DNA from: Rufibacter immobilis
GTDB lineage: Bacteria; Bacteroidota; Bacteroidia; Cytophagales; Hymenobacteraceae
Direction: 5' to 3'
DNA: 64,000 nucleotides
Assembly: GCF_003721565.1 (NCBI RefSeq)
Contig: NZ_RJJE01000009.1
Span: forward strand, 124,001 to 188,000
The position numbers and the translations under genes were made by a program. Numbering within the stretch: the stretch's first letter is position 1; each line of letters starts with the position of its first letter. This document shows, piece by piece, positions 16,409-25,757 of this stretch. Under the pieces are notes generated by a model. That model saw only the letters and a list, made by a program, of their open reading frames with translations. It was not told the DNA's origin and searched no databases.

Positions 16409-16504
16409 ACATTTGCCCCACTCAGCTTGTTTATACTATAGCAGACGCCTAGGCAACAACTAGTTGCAGCAGACGCACTACAACAATTTACTAGACTAGA
16501 CTAC

Positions 16505-19114
16505 ATGGAAGCCAAATTCTCAAATAGAGTGAAAGAGGTGATCTCTCTCAGTCGCGAGGAAGCAATCCGTTTGGGCCATGATTATATTGGCACTGAGCAT
16601 TTGCTTCTGGGCATGATCCGCGAAGGGGAAGGCACCGCCATATCTTTGCTTAAGAAGCTGGGGGTACCCATGGAGGAGCTCAAGTACGCGCTTGAGCAAG
16701 CCACCAAAAACACCGCCAGCCCAAACACCAATATCACTGGTAGTATTCCGCTTACGAAACAGACGGAGAAGGTCCTGAAAATAACGTACTTGGAGGCTAA
16801 AATCTTCAAGTCAGACATCATAGGTACAGAACACCTGTTGCTGTCTATTTTGCGGGATGAGGATAATATTTCATCGCAAACCTTAGCCAAATTCAACGTG
16901 AACTATGAAGCCATTCGGGATTCGTTAGACTACCATGCTAACAACCCTCTCGCCTCCTCAGATACTGACGATAACGACGATAACGACAAACTCTTCGGGT
17001 CTTCCTCCAAAGGAGGATCTGGCGCTGCCGCCAAGAAGGGTGCCGAGAAATCCCGCACTCCAGTGCTGGACAACTTCGGCCGTGATCTGACCAAGCTAGC
17101 CGAGGAAGGCAAACTGGACCCCATTGTGGGCCGTGAAAAAGAGATTGAGCGTGTAGCCCAGGTACTGAGCCGCCGCAAGAAAAATAACCCAATTTTGATT
17201 GGTGAACCAGGTGTTGGTAAAACGGCTATCGCCGAAGGTCTGGCTCTGCGCATCATTCAGAAGAAAGTATCCCGTGTGCTGTTCGGGAAACGCGTGGTAA
17301 CCTTAGATCTGGCTTCATTAGTAGCCGGTACTAAATACCGTGGTCAGTTTGAGGAGCGCATGAAAGCCGTGATGAATGAGCTGGAGAAATCTCCGGACGT
17401 AATCCTGTTCATTGATGAGCTGCACACTATTGTGGGTGCTGGTGGCGCCTCCGGTTCGCTGGATGCCTCCAACATGTTCAAGCCTGCCTTGGCCCGTGGC
17501 GAAATCCAATGCATTGGCGCTACCACGCTAGACGAGTACCGTCAGTACATTGAGAAAGATGGTGCCTTGGCTCGCCGGTTCCAGATTGTGATGGTAGACC
17601 CTACCACGCCAGAGGAAACCATTGAGATCCTGCACAACATCAAAGATAAATACCAGGATCACCACCACGTGACCTATTCAGACAAAGCCATTGAGGCCTG
17701 TGTGAAGTTGAGCGACCGCTACATGAGCGACCGTTTCCTCCCAGACAAAGCCATTGACATTCTGGATGAGGCCGGTGCCCGCGTGCACATCAACAACATT
17801 GTGGTGCCTGAAGATATCCTTAATCTGGAGCAACAGATTGAGAACATCAAAGACGAGAAAAACCGCGTGGTGAAAAGCCAGAAATACGAAGAGGCTGCTC
17901 AACTGCGTGACAAAGAGAAAAAACTTCTTGACCAACTGGACGCCGCTAAAAAGAGCTGGGAAGAGGAAACCAAGAAGAAGCGTTACGCTGTGAAAGAAGA
18001 AAACGTGGCTGAGGTAATCGCCATGATGACGGGTATTCCGGTGAAACGCATCGCGCAGAAAGAAAGCCTCAAGCTTTTGAATATGGGCGAAGAGCTGAAA
18101 GGTAAAGTGATTGGCCAGGACAAAGCGATTCAGCAGTTGGTGAAAGCCATCCAAAGAACCCGCGTTGGTCTGAAAGATCCAAAACGCCCCATTGGTTCGT
18201 TCGTGTTCTTAGGCCCTACCGGGGTTGGTAAGACGGAGCTGGCGAAGGTGCTGGCTACATACCTCTTCGACAAAGAAGATTCTCTGGTGCGCATTGACAT
18301 GAGTGAGTACATGGAGAAATTCAGCGTATCTCGCTTGGTGGGAGCGCCTCCAGGCTACGTGGGCTACGAAGAAGGTGGTCAGCTGACGGAGAAAATCCGC
18401 CGCAAGCCATACTCCGTAGTATTGCTGGATGAGATTGAGAAAGCGCACCCAGATGTGTACAACCTTCTCTTGCAAGTACTGGATGACGGTGTGTTGACCG
18501 ATGGTTTAGGCCGCAAGGTTGACTTCAGAAACACCATCATCATCATGACCTCCAACATTGGAGCGCGTGACTTGCAGGACTTCGGGGCTGGGGTAGGTTT
18601 CGCAACCAAAACCCGCCAGGAGAACATGGATGATATCATGAAAGGCACCATTGCTTCTGCCTTGAAGAAAACATTCTCTCCTGAGTTCCTGAACCGTTTG
18701 GATGACGTGATTGTGTTCAACTCACTGGCCAAAGAAGATATCCATAAAATCATTGATATCTCACTTGCCAAGTTGTTGACCCGTGTGAAAACCTTGGGGT
18801 ATACCATTGAGATCACTGACAAAGCCAAAGACTTTGTGGCCGAGAAAGGATATGACTCTAAATATGGTGCCCGTCCGTTGAACCGTGCCATCACCAAGTA
18901 CATGGAAGACCCAATTGCGGAGGAAATCCTGAAAGCCGAGCTGGCCCAGGGAGACACCATCGTGATTGACTACGAAGAAGGAAAAGAGGAGCTGACGTTC
19001 TCTAACCGCAAGGGCGAGAGCTACACCCCAGACACTTCTGATGACTTGCCTGAGGCCTCAGATTCAACTGAGGAAGAGGAAACTACGCCAACAGACGGCA
19101 AGAAGAAAGACTAA
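16505..19114 (+). CDS. clpC: ATP-dependent Clp protease ATP-binding subunit ClpC
   Basis: 869-residue AAA+ unfoldase. Order of parts: two Clp_N repeats (1-145; both have the IGTEHLLL motif), a Ser/Gly-rich linker, AAA-1 with Walker A GEPGVGKT at about 233-240 and Walker [11 protein letters not shown], a UVR/M-domain ([24 protein letters not shown]) at about 455-480, AAA-2 with [12 protein letters not shown] from about 570 and [13 protein letters not shown], and an acidic tail. It feeds substrates to ClpP for quality control and stress-regulator turnover. clpP is not in this window. A strong terminator follows directly, so it is probably monocistronic. Confidence 0.95.
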   Translation: MEAKFSNRVKEVISLSREEAIRLGHDYIGTEHLLLGMIREGEGTAISLLKKLGVPMEELKYALEQATKNTASPNTNITGSIPLTKQTEKVLKITYLEAKIFKSDIIGTEHLLLSILRDEDNISSQTLAKFNVNYEAIRDSLDYHANNPLASSDTDDNDDNDKLFGSSSKGGSGAAAKKGAEKSRTPVLDNFGRDLTKLAEEGKLDPIVGREKEIERVAQVLSRRKKNNPILIGEPGVGKTAIAEGLALRIIQKKVSRVLFGKRVVTLDLASLVAGTKYRGQFEERMKAVMNELEKSPDVILFIDELHTIVGAGGASGSLDASNMFKPALARGEIQCIGATTLDEYRQYIEKDGALARRFQIVMVDPTTPEETIEILHNIKDKYQDHHHVTYSDKAIEACVKLSDRYMSDRFLPDKAIDILDEAGARVHINNIVVPEDILNLEQQIENIKDEKNRVVKSQKYEEAAQLRDKEKKLLDQLDAAKKSWEEETKKKRYAVKEENVAEVIAMMTGIPVKRIAQKESLKLLNMGEELKGKVIGQDKAIQQLVKAIQRTRVGLKDPKRPIGSFVFLGPTGVGKTELAKVLATYLFDKEDSLVRIDMSEYMEKFSVSRLVGAPPGYVGYEEGGQLTEKIRRKPYSVVLLDEIEKAHPDVYNLLLQVLDDGVLTDGLGRKVDFRNTIIIMTSNIGARDLQDFGAGVGFATKTRQENMDDIMKGTIASALKKTFSPEFLNRLDDVIVFNSLAKEDIHKIIDISLAKLLTRVKTLGYTIEITDKAKDFVAEKGYDSKYGARPLNRAITKYMEDPIAEEILKAELAQGDTIVIDYEEGKEELTFSNRKGESYTPDTSDDLPEASDSTEEEETTPTDGKKKD

Positions 19115-19132
19115 TTGCTGAATTCAATTATG

Positions 19133-19164
19133 AAAGGCTGACAGACAAACTGTCAGCCTTTTTT
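19133..19164 (+). terminator. Intrinsic terminator of clpC
   Basis: Stem AAAGGCTGACAG / CTGTCAGCCTTT with loop ACAAA, followed by TTT. It begins 19 bases after the clpC stop. Its T-run merges into the left edge of a P38 copy. Confidence 0.85.
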
Positions 19165-19204
19165 CGTTTAGAGCTTGTTTTTTCAAAAACGCGCCAAAAA
19201 CGCA
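19164..19204. repeat. P38 repeat, degenerate, left boundary of a composite
   Basis: TCGTTTAGAGCTTGTTTTTT with right side CAAAAACGCGCCAAAAACG. It begins at the last T of the clpC terminator. With 19390-19437 it brackets another inverted repeat, as at 2254-2494. Confidence 0.65.
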
Positions 19205-19217
19205 GTCAGAAAATGTA

Positions 19218-19384
19218 GCGTCGTTACCCTGTAATGACGTGTGTCCCTGAAACGGAAAAATCTCATCTAAGACCAAACTGAAATCTTGGGCAAAATAGAA
19301 GGTATCAGTTGCAAAGACACGTTTCTTATCTTAACTGAAAGGGTATTGTTGCATAGAAGCCACGTCGTTACAGGGTAACGACGC
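19218..19384. repeat. Pair of inverted 24-bp hairpin units
   Basis: Units at 19218-19241 and 19361-19384 are inverted copies identical at 23 of 24 positions. Each is itself a small hairpin (GTCGTTA, CCCTG, TAACGAC). The 119 bases between them are AT-rich and hold no reading frame or other structure that I recognise. Confidence 0.7.
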
Positions 19385-19389
19385 AACAT

Positions 19390-19437
19390 TTTGCGTTTTC
19401 GGCTTAATTTTCAGAAAACAGGCTCAAAACGTAAAAG
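19390..19437. repeat. P38 repeat, degenerate, right boundary of a composite
   Basis: TTTTGCGTTTTCGGC left arm and CAGGCTCAAAACGTAAAAG right arm around TTTTCAGAAAA. Both arms have drifted from the consensus. It closes the composite that starts at 19164. Confidence 0.6.
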
Positions 19438-19523
19438 CGCCTCCAACTCTAGTCTTTCTAAAGTACCAGAGCAGTTTCCATAAGAAAAACTTACCAAAAA
19501 TTTCACACTGCCCTAATCTTTCC

Positions 19524-19531
19524 TAAATTTG
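19524..19531 (+). promoter_or_regulatory. Candidate Bacteroidota -7 box (TAAATTTG)
   Basis: TAAATTTG matches TAnnTTTG exactly and ends 29 bases before the ATG of the carboxylase gene. No convincing -33 TTG is seen. Confidence 0.4.
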
Positions 19532-19560
19532 GTTTCTTGTACCAACATCAAACTGCTTCA

Positions 19561-21107
19561 ATGTCAGACCTGAATTCCCTGAATAGCAAATTTGAGATAT
19601 TAGACCGCAAAAATGCCGAGGCCCTCTTAGGAGGCGGCCAAGCCCGCATTGATGCCCAACATAAAAAAGGCAAACTCACCGCCCGTGAACGCATAGACTT
19701 ACTTGTGGACGAAGGCTCTTTTGAAGAGATAGGCAAGTTTGTGATGCACCGCTCCAAAGACTTCGGGCTGGACAAAGAATACTACCTAGGCGATGGCGTG
19801 GTGACCGGTTACGGTACCGTGAACGGCCGTTTAGTATATGTTTTCTCCCAGGATTTCACCGTATTTGGCGGCTCCCTCTCAGAGACCCACGCTGAGAAGA
19901 TTGTCAAAATCATGGATTTAGCCATGAAAAACGGCGCGCCTGTGATTGGTCTCAATGACTCTGGGGGTGCGCGTATTCAGGAAGGGGTAGTTTCCCTCGG
20001 CGGCTACGCCGATATCTTCTACAAGAATACGCTGGCTTCTGGCGTAGTGCCGCAGTTGTCTGGCATTATGGGACCATGCGCCGGTGGAGCGGTTTACTCT
20101 CCTGCCATCACAGACTTTATCTTAATGGTGGAAGACACGTCTTATATGTTCGTGACCGGTCCTAACGTGGTGAAGACCGTGACCCATGAAACCGTGACTT
20201 CTGAGGAATTGGGCGGGGCCAGCACCCACAGCACCAAGAGTGGCGTGACGCATTTCTCCTGCGCCAATGAGGTGGTGTGCATCCAGAACATCAAACAATT
20301 GTTGAGCTACATGCCGCAGAACTGCGAGGAACTCCCTCCTGCCCTGCCGTATGAATCTACCGGTGATGAAACCCGCGAAGTGCTCAACACTCCAATCAGC
20401 CGTATGACATCAGGGAGGTAATTGAAGGCATCATTGACGCAGACTCTTTCCTGGAGGTACACAAAAACTTCGGTGAGAACATTGTGGTAGGATTTGCCCG
20501 CCTAGCCGGCCGCAGCATTGGCATTGTAGGAAACCAGCCCGCCGTCCTGGCCGGGGTTCTAGACATCAACGCCAGTACCAAAGCCGCCCGTTTCGTACGG
20601 TTCTGCGACTCCTTCAATATTCCCTTGCTGGTACTGGAAGATGTGCCCGGTTTCTTACCCGGCACCGACCAGGAATGGCGCGGTATCATTACCAACGGCG
20701 CTAAATTGCTCTACGCCTTCTGCGAGGCCACTGTACCACGCGTGACCGTGATTACCCGCAAAGCCTACGGCGGCGCCTATGACGTAATGAACTCCAAACA
20801 CATTGGCGCTGACCTAAATTATGCCTGGCCTACCGCCGAGATTGCCGTGATGGGAGCCAAAGGAGCCGCTGAGATCATTTTCAAGCGCGAGATCGCGGCC
20901 GCTGAAGACCCGGAAGCCAAACTCGCCGAAAAAGTAACCGAGTACCAGGAGAAATTCGCAACGCCTTACCGTGCCGCCCACCGTGGCTTTGTGGATGAGG
21001 TGATTTATCCGTCAGAAACCCGGGCTAAGCTGATCAAGGCGTTCAAGATGCTGGAAAACAAAGTAGACCAGCTGCCCAAGAAAAAACACGGGAATATTCC
21101 GCTGTAA
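19561..21107 (+). pseudogene. Acyl-CoA (propionyl/methylmalonyl-CoA) carboxylase beta subunit, frameshifted
   Basis: Carboxyltransferase beta subunit (PccB/MmdA/AccD-like) of about 515 residues split by a frameshift. The first frame (ATG 19561, stop 20421) carries the N-domain with [11 protein letters not shown] and [12 protein letters not shown] oxyanion-hole motifs. After REVLNT at 20391 the frame changes, and the second frame ([12 protein letters not shown] from 20394 to TAA 21107) carries the C-domain with [22 protein letters not shown] and AYGGAYDVM. Homologues have five to six more residues at the join (an IIPDNP-like stretch), so a deletion of about 16 bases, not a multiple of three, best explains it. 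All other motifs are intact, so the damage is recent, or the deletion is a sequencing or assembly error. If intact, it would transfer CO2 from biotin to propionyl-CoA or acetyl-CoA. The biotin carboxylase and carrier genes are not adjacent. Confidence 0.85.
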
Positions 21108-21297
21108 ATAAAAAGATGGAGACAGATCTGCGGCAGACATTAAACTATGAAGCCACGGCACCTGTCTAATAGACTTTCATACATTCAATATTTTATCACG
21201 TACTATGGTTGATGATGACAAAGCACCCCAACCATGAACTACTTCAACAGACCAACAACAGCCGGAGAGTGCTTTGCTCCATTTTATTCTGAAAGCT

Positions 21298-22368
21298 ATG
21301 AGAGAAGAAAGCTTTAAATTCCTACAGACCTATCTGAACAACGCTGCCCCCACAGGTTTTGAGTCATCGGGGCAGAAACTGTGGTTAGATTATATCAAGC
21401 CCTACATTGATGATTACTTTGTAGACACCTATGGCACGGTGGTGGGCGTTATTAACCCAGAGGCCCAATACAAAGTAGTGATTGAGGCCCACGCCGATGA
21501 AATTGCCTGGTTCGTGAACTACATCACCGCTGAAGGATACATCTACGTGCGCCGTAACGGTGGTTCAGACGCAGTCATTGCGCCTTCCAAACGCGTGAAT
21601 ATCCATACCAAGAACGGACCGGTGAAAGCAGTGTTTGGGTATCCGGCCATCCACGTGCGCAAACCAGATCAGGACAAAGCTCCTACCGTTGAAACCATTT
21701 TCCTGGACTGCGGCGCCGCCAACAAACAAGAGGTGGAAGAAATGGGCATCCACGTGGGCTGCGTAGTTACCTTTGACGATGAGTTCTGGGTAATGAACGA
21801 GAAGTTCTACGTAGGCCGCGCACTGGACAACCGAATTGGTGGTTTCATGATTGCCGAAGTTGCCCGGATGCTCAAGGAAAACGGCAAAAAACTGCCTTTC
21901 GGTCTGTACATTGTGAACGCGGTACAGGAGGAAATCGGCCTCAGAGGCGCTGAGATGATTGCCCACCGCATCAAGCCAGACGTGGCCGTGATCACCGACG
22001 TAACCCATGATACCCAGTCGCAGGGCTACGAGAAGAAAACCAACGGCGACCTGCATTGCGGCAGAGGCCCCGTGCTCACCTACGGTCCGGCGGTGCAAAA
22101 CAACCTGCTCAACATGCTGATTGATGTAGCTGAGAAGAACGAGATCCCGTTCCAACGCGCCGCCGCCACCCGCGCCACCGGCACAGACACCGATGCCTTC
22201 GCGTATTCTTCTGAGGGCGTGGCTTCGGCGCTTATCTCTTTGCCGCTCAAGTACATGCACACCACCGTAGAAACGGTGCACAAAGATGACGTAGACAGCA
22301 TCATTAAACTGTACTATGAGTTCCTGACGCAGTTGGAGAGCGGCCATGATTTCCGCTACCTGAAATAG
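21298..22368 (+). CDS. M42 family metallopeptidase (glutamyl aminopeptidase/endoglucanase-like)
   Basis: 356 residues from the ATG at 21298. An in-frame TTG at 21274 is a poorer start. The di-zinc M42 ligands can be picked out: His and Asp in IEAHADEIAW, Asp in GRALDNRIGG, the catalytic Glu pair in VQEEIGLRGA, Asp in ITDVTHD and a late His in KYMHTTVETVH. Members are cytosolic aminopeptidases forming large tetrahedral or octameric assemblies. Some are annotated as cellulases in error. A P38 copy begins at the base after the TAG stop, and a terminator follows it. Confidence 0.9.
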   Translation: MREESFKFLQTYLNNAAPTGFESSGQKLWLDYIKPYIDDYFVDTYGTVVGVINPEAQYKVVIEAHADEIAWFVNYITAEGYIYVRRNGGSDAVIAPSKRVNIHTKNGPVKAVFGYPAIHVRKPDQDKAPTVETIFLDCGAANKQEVEEMGIHVGCVVTFDDEFWVMNEKFYVGRALDNRIGGFMIAEVARMLKENGKKLPFGLYIVNAVQEEIGLRGAEMIAHRIKPDVAVITDVTHDTQSQGYEKKTNGDLHCGRGPVLTYGPAVQNNLLNMLIDVAEKNEIPFQRAAATRATGTDTDAFAYSSEGVASALISLPLKYMHTTVETVHKDDVDSIIKLYYEFLTQLESGHDFRYLK

Positions 22369-22409
22369 CCGTTTAGGGGCCATTTTTCCAAAAAAAGCCC
22401 CAAACCAGA
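22369..22409. repeat. P38 repeat, symmetric form, directly after a stop codon
   Basis: CCGTTTAGGGGCC and GCCCCAAACC arms around ATTTTTCCAAAAAAA. It begins at the base following the M42 peptidase stop. A conventional terminator starts where it ends. Confidence 0.83.
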
Positions 22410-22454
22410 AACAGAAGGCCAGTAGTATTCACGTACTGCTGGCCTTCTGTTTTT
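22409..22454 (+). terminator. Intrinsic terminator after P38
   Basis: 19-bp arms AAACAGAAGGCCAGTAGTA at 22409-22427 and the complement at 22434-22452, one mismatch, loop TTCACG, followed by a T-run. It is the likely terminator of the M42 gene. Confidence 0.8.
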
Positions 22455-22548
22455 ACCGCACTTTCTGGATACTCCCCTTCACCTGGGCCACCCATTCAGA
22501 AGGCTATTTGCCATATTTGCTTTACCGGAACCAACCCATTACATAGAA

Positions 22549-23094
22549 ATGGAACTAACCACTCCCCGCCTACTGCTCCGCGAATTCAAGGAAGAAGACT
22601 GGCATTTCACCCACCTATATGAAGCCAACGAGGAGGTGATGCGGTACCAGACCAGTGCAGTGCGCACCAGCCAGGAAAGCCTAGAATACATTCAGCGCTG
22701 CCTGGAGGAAGCCCGGGAAGAACCCCGCACCCTGTTTGACCTGGCTATTGTACTCCATTCAACCGACATGCTCATTGGCCGGGTGGGCATGAAGGTTGAC
22801 TATGACGCCGAGGAAGCCGTGCTCTGGTATATCTTAAACCAGACTTACTGGAACAAAGGCTACGTAACCGAAGCCGCCGCCGCCATGCTGCACTATGGGT
22901 TTGAAGAACTGCACCTGCACCGCATCTGGGCCGACTGTGACCCGCGGAACACCGGTTCTTACCGCGTCATGGAGAAACTGGGCATGCGCCGCGAGGCCCA
23001 CTTCAAAGAGAACATCTTCATCAAAGGCGAATGGTGCGATTCCTACAACTATGCTATCTTGGACTGGGAATGGCAGCAACGTTCCAAAGCCTGA
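22549..23094 (+). CDS. GNAT family N-acetyltransferase (RimJ/RimL type)
   Basis: 181 residues with one GNAT fold. It begins MELTTPRLLLREFKEEDW, the typical RimJ/RimL start. The acetyl-CoA binding region is NKGYVTEAAAAMLHYGFEELHLHRIWADCDPRNTGSYRVMEKLGM at about residues 102-148, matching the motif A/B pattern of the family. Substrates may be ribosomal protein N-termini, other amines or antibiotics, and nothing in the context narrows this. It is monocistronic by position, with a P38 copy 14 bases after the stop. Confidence 0.87.
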   Translation: MELTTPRLLLREFKEEDWHFTHLYEANEEVMRYQTSAVRTSQESLEYIQRCLEEAREEPRTLFDLAIVLHSTDMLIGRVGMKVDYDAEEAVLWYILNQTYWNKGYVTEAAAAMLHYGFEELHLHRIWADCDPRNTGSYRVMEKLGMRREAHFKENIFIKGEWCDSYNYAILDWEWQQRSKA

Positions 23095-23108
23095 AACCGC
23101 TACTCCCT

Positions 23109-23151
23109 TGCGTTTAGAGGCTCTTTTTGGAAAAACAGCCCCTAAACGCAG
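23109..23151. repeat. P38 repeat, symmetric form
   Basis: TGCGTTTAGAGGCTCTTTTT and AAAAACAGCCCCTAAACGCA arms with a GG centre, two mismatches in the stem. It lies 14 bases after the GNAT stop and is the only hairpin before the next gene. Confidence 0.85.
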
Positions 23152-23199
23152 GCAGATAGCTTTTTACATTAAGTCACCATCAGTCTAACCTTACTCGCT

Positions 23200-23994
23200 T
23201 TGCACTACTTTGACCAAATGAACCGGATGGTCCACTTGCCGCAGCTTCCGCAACGGATTGTGTCGCTGGTGCCTTCCCAAACCGAACTGCTTTTCCAGCT
23301 GGGCTTAGGGAACCGCGTAGTGGGCGTGACCAAATTCTGTGTGCATCCCCTGAAAGAGGTGAAATACAAAAAGAAAGTAGGCGGCACCAAGAACTTCAAT
23401 TTTCAGGCTATAGACGCGCTTCAGCCAGACCTCATCATCGGGAACAAGGAGGAAAACTACCAGGAAGGAATTGAGCAGCTGCAGGAGAAATACCCTGTCT
23501 GGATGAGTGATATCTACACCTTGGAAGACGCCCTCCAGATGATGCTTTTAGTGGGGCAACTGACCGGAACGCAGGAAAAAGCCACTGAGCTGGTCATCCA
23601 GATTGAGCAGCAGTTTGCTGGTTTGGAACCCGCCGTGCCTCCTATTCCTACTGCTTACTTTATCTGGCGCAACCCTTACATGGGTGTGGGCAGCAACAAT
23701 TTCATTGACCATTTGCTTACCCGCTGCGGCTTTCACAATGTGTTGGGGCACTTGCCCCGCTACCCGGAGGTCACGCCCGAACAACTGGCCCAGGCTGCCC
23801 CAAAACTGATTTTACTGTCATCAGAACCGTACCCTTTCCAAGAGAAACACCAAGCTGAGTTTTCTGAGATGTGCCCCCAGGCAACCATAGAGATTGTGGA
23901 TGGCGAGCTGTTCAGTTGGTACGGGAGCCGCTTGTTATATTCAGTGGGTTACCTGCAAAAAGTAATCACCACAGCGAACAGAATCCCCAAATAA
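23200..23994 (+). CDS. Helical backbone metal receptor (BtuF/FecB-like), apparently cytoplasmic
   Basis: 264 residues. The frame begins at TTG 23200. Although an ATG exists at 23218, family members start with a segment like HYFDQMNR, so the TTG is preferred. The periplasmic-binding fold is clear from LPQRIVSLVPSQTELLFQLGLGNRVVGVTKFCVHP, IDALQPDLIIGNKEENY and APKLILLSSEPYPFQ. There is no signal peptide or lipobox, unlike transport-linked BtuF or FecB proteins, and no ABC transporter gene is adjacent. Such soluble members are common in Bacteroidota and have no settled function. Cobalamin or metal-chelate binding is possible but unproven. A terminator follows nine bases after the stop. Confidence 0.82.
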   Translation: MHYFDQMNRMVHLPQLPQRIVSLVPSQTELLFQLGLGNRVVGVTKFCVHPLKEVKYKKKVGGTKNFNFQAIDALQPDLIIGNKEENYQEGIEQLQEKYPVWMSDIYTLEDALQMMLLVGQLTGTQEKATELVIQIEQQFAGLEPAVPPIPTAYFIWRNPYMGVGSNNFIDHLLTRCGFHNVLGHLPRYPEVTPEQLAQAAPKLILLSSEPYPFQEKHQAEFSEMCPQATIEIVDGELFSWYGSRLLYSVGYLQKVITTANRIPK

Positions 23995-24002
23995 TAGGAC
24001 AC

Positions 24003-24042
24003 AAAAAAGCCACCAGGTTTGGAGGCTGGCGGCTTTTTTTTT
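24003..24042. terminator. Bidirectional intrinsic terminator
   Basis: Arms AAAAAAGCCACCAG and CTGGCGGCTTTTTT with one G-T pair and a short loop, T-run on both strands. It lies between the convergent metal-receptor and DUF4142 genes. Confidence 0.83.
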
Positions 24043-24045
24043 GCT

Positions 24046-24600
24046 TTAGTTTCCGGCAGGCATACCATCTATCATGGTTTTGTGTTGCCGGGCGTGTTCT
24101 AAGTGCATCTGAAGGACTGGTAATGTTTTATTGATGAAGGCTTCTACTTCATCATTCTCAATATTATCTTCTGATGTCTCATAGAGATTTACCGCCTCTT
24201 CGTGGGCCGTCACCTGCATGGCCGCGAAACGTCTGTCAAAGGCCATACCGCTTAAACCGTTCAGTTCTGTGAGCATGGCTTGCTTATCGGCGGGCAACGT
24301 GGTAGGGAGGGTGATGCCTAATTTAGTGGCTAAGGCTTTCATTTCGTTAGAGCTCCTGGTATGGTCAGTGACTAACTGTTGCCCAAAGTCTTTGGTGCTC
24401 TGTTGGGCTCCTTTGGTTTTAGCCAGTTCACCGCTCTGGATCTCAAACATATCTGAAGCCGCGGCTCTCATCATAAACTCTGAAATGCGCTGTTGGTCTG
24501 CGGAGGGCTCTGCATCTGAATCATCATCGTCGCAACTTACAAACGCCACGCTGCTAAACAACGCTACCCATACTAACATTAAGATACTTTTCTTTTTCAT
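24046..24600 (-). CDS. DUF4142 domain lipoprotein
   Basis: 184 residues. An N-terminal lipoprotein signal ends in the lipobox FVSC with Cys at about residue 23, followed by an acidic DDDDSDAEPS stretch that favours surface or outer-membrane retention in Bacteroidota. The rest is a helical DUF4142 domain, related to ferritin-like DUF305/DUF4142 bundles (FMMRAAASDMFEIQSGELAKTKGAQQSTKDFGQQLVTDH pattern and a final HLEHARQH). Function is not established. A paralogue lies 271 bases upstream on the same strand, and a strong hairpin separates the two, so they are likely transcribed apart. Confidence 0.87.
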   Translation of the reverse strand: MKKKSILMLVWVALFSSVAFVSCDDDDSDAEPSADQQRISEFMMRAAASDMFEIQSGELAKTKGAQQSTKDFGQQLVTDHTRSSNEMKALATKLGITLPTTLPADKQAMLTELNGLSGMAFDRRFAAMQVTAHEEAVNLYETSEDNIENDEVEAFINKTLPVLQMHLEHARQHKTMIDGMPAGN

Positions 24601-24798
24601 GCTCTTAGGTTGAGGTTAATTGTAATTTTTCTCTAAAGCCTTTACGTGCATAAATCTGGAAAGTCATAAAAGAACTACTAAATTGGTAAAAACGGGTATA
24701 AATACTAATCTTACTATTTATATATTACTATGCGCTAAAAATCGTTATTTTTTAGTTTACAATCCTTAAAGCGTCCACTTCCGCAGGAAAATTTCAGT

Positions 24799-24862
24799 AA
24801 AGTCCAAAAAACAAGAAGCCTCTCCACATTAGAGCAGAGAGGCTTCTTGTTTTTTGGACTTT
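24799..24862. terminator. Perfect 26-bp inverted repeat terminator
   Basis: Arms 24799-24824 and 24837-24862 are perfectly complementary over 26 bp (AAAGTCCAAAAAACAAGAAG then CCTCTC), with a 12-base loop. This is much longer than a usual terminator stem. It follows the second DUF4142 gene on the minus strand, 10 bases after its stop. Confidence 0.85.
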
Positions 24863-24871
24863 GCTAATACG

Positions 24872-25414
24872 TTATTTTGGGCTACTCAATTCACTTCTCA
24901 AAGCCTGTGCTTCTGACAAATGCTCTTTCAGCACCGGCAGAATCTGGTCAATGAAAGACTGTACGTCTGGGTCTTTTACTTCTTTGTCGGCTTTCTCATA
25001 GAAAGCGATGGCTTCCTCGTGGGCTGCCACTTCCACCTCAGCGAAAGATTCATCAAACTGTTCCCCTTTTTTTGCCTCAAGAGTATCAACTAATGCTTTT
25101 TTGGCGCTTCCCATTTCAGCAGGCAACTCTACGGCCTTTTTCTTGGCAATTTCCTGGAGAACTGGATTAGTTCTGGAGTGTACGTGGTAAATTTTCTGTC
25201 CTAAGGCACCCACGCTTCCGGTTTTACCTTGGTCTTCGGCCATCATACCGGCCATAAGCTGGAAGTTATCATTAGTGGCAGCCTGTTTCAGGAACTGCTC
25301 TACTTTTACCTTTTCTGCTGCGTTGGCTTGTTTGTCTACTTTGTTACAAGAAACCATAGCGAAACTTGCCATGGAGAATAAACTTGCCAACATCCACACC
25401 TTTTGCTTTTTCAT
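24872..25414 (-). CDS. DUF4142 domain lipoprotein, paralogue of the gene at 24046
   Basis: 180 residues. The signal peptide ends in MVSC with Cys near residue 23. The mature part is a DUF4142-type helical domain with VEQFLKQAATNDNFQLMAGMMAEDQGK at the start and VAAHEEAIAFYEKADKEVKDPDVQSFIDQILPVLKEHL near the end. The same HEEA(I/V)xxYE motif occurs in its neighbour, so the pair arose by duplication, though they are now well diverged. It probably resides at the outer membrane or in the periplasm. Function is unknown. The 276 bases upstream are AT-rich with no hairpin except the P38 copy at 25691. Confidence 0.85.
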   Translation of the reverse strand: MKKQKVWMLASLFSMASFAMVSCNKVDKQANAAEKVKVEQFLKQAATNDNFQLMAGMMAEDQGKTGSVGALGQKIYHVHSRTNPVLQEIAKKKAVELPAEMGSAKKALVDTLEAKKGEQFDESFAEVEVAAHEEAIAFYEKADKEVKDPDVQSFIDQILPVLKEHLSEAQALRSELSSPK

Positions 25415-25690
25415 AGTTGTATGTTTAGTAGTTGCTCAGATGCTACTGCACATCTCCTACTAAAACGAGCCCTATATTGGAAAAGTTCATCATATCATTA
25501 CCCACAGCGCCACAGCGATGCGCTAATGATTAAAAAAGTTATGTTTAAAGCTTTTAAAGCAAGATTTTCATCTATTTGCTAATGTACGTTTTAGCAGGCG
25601 TAGAGAAGGCGTAAGAAGTAGAATAATGGAGGATTTGTGCATCTGCCCGAGAGGCCGATACCAGCACTACTTAGAAGGAAGAAGAGTTGG

Positions 25691-25740
25691 TTCCTGCGTT
25701 TAGGGGCTGTTTTTGGAAAAACAGCCCCTAAACGCAGGAA
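25691..25740. repeat. P38 repeat, perfect 24-bp arms
   Basis: Arms 25691-25714 and 25717-25740 are perfectly complementary with only GG between them. The inner 17 bp are the common P38 arm. The outer TTCCTGC/GCAGGAA extends the stem with locus-specific bases. It lies 17 bases past the aroA stop (minus strand). Confidence 0.92.
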
Positions 25741-25757
25741 CTTTAGCCTTGAAAGAT

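Noticed and set aside
19561-21107. Programmed frameshift in the carboxylase gene
   Set aside because: No slippery heptamer or pseudoknot at the join, and homologous residues are missing. A small deletion fits better.
21565-22383. 272-residue open frame antisense to the M42 peptidase
   Set aside because: Shadow of a real gene; no motif, and its end runs into a P38 copy.
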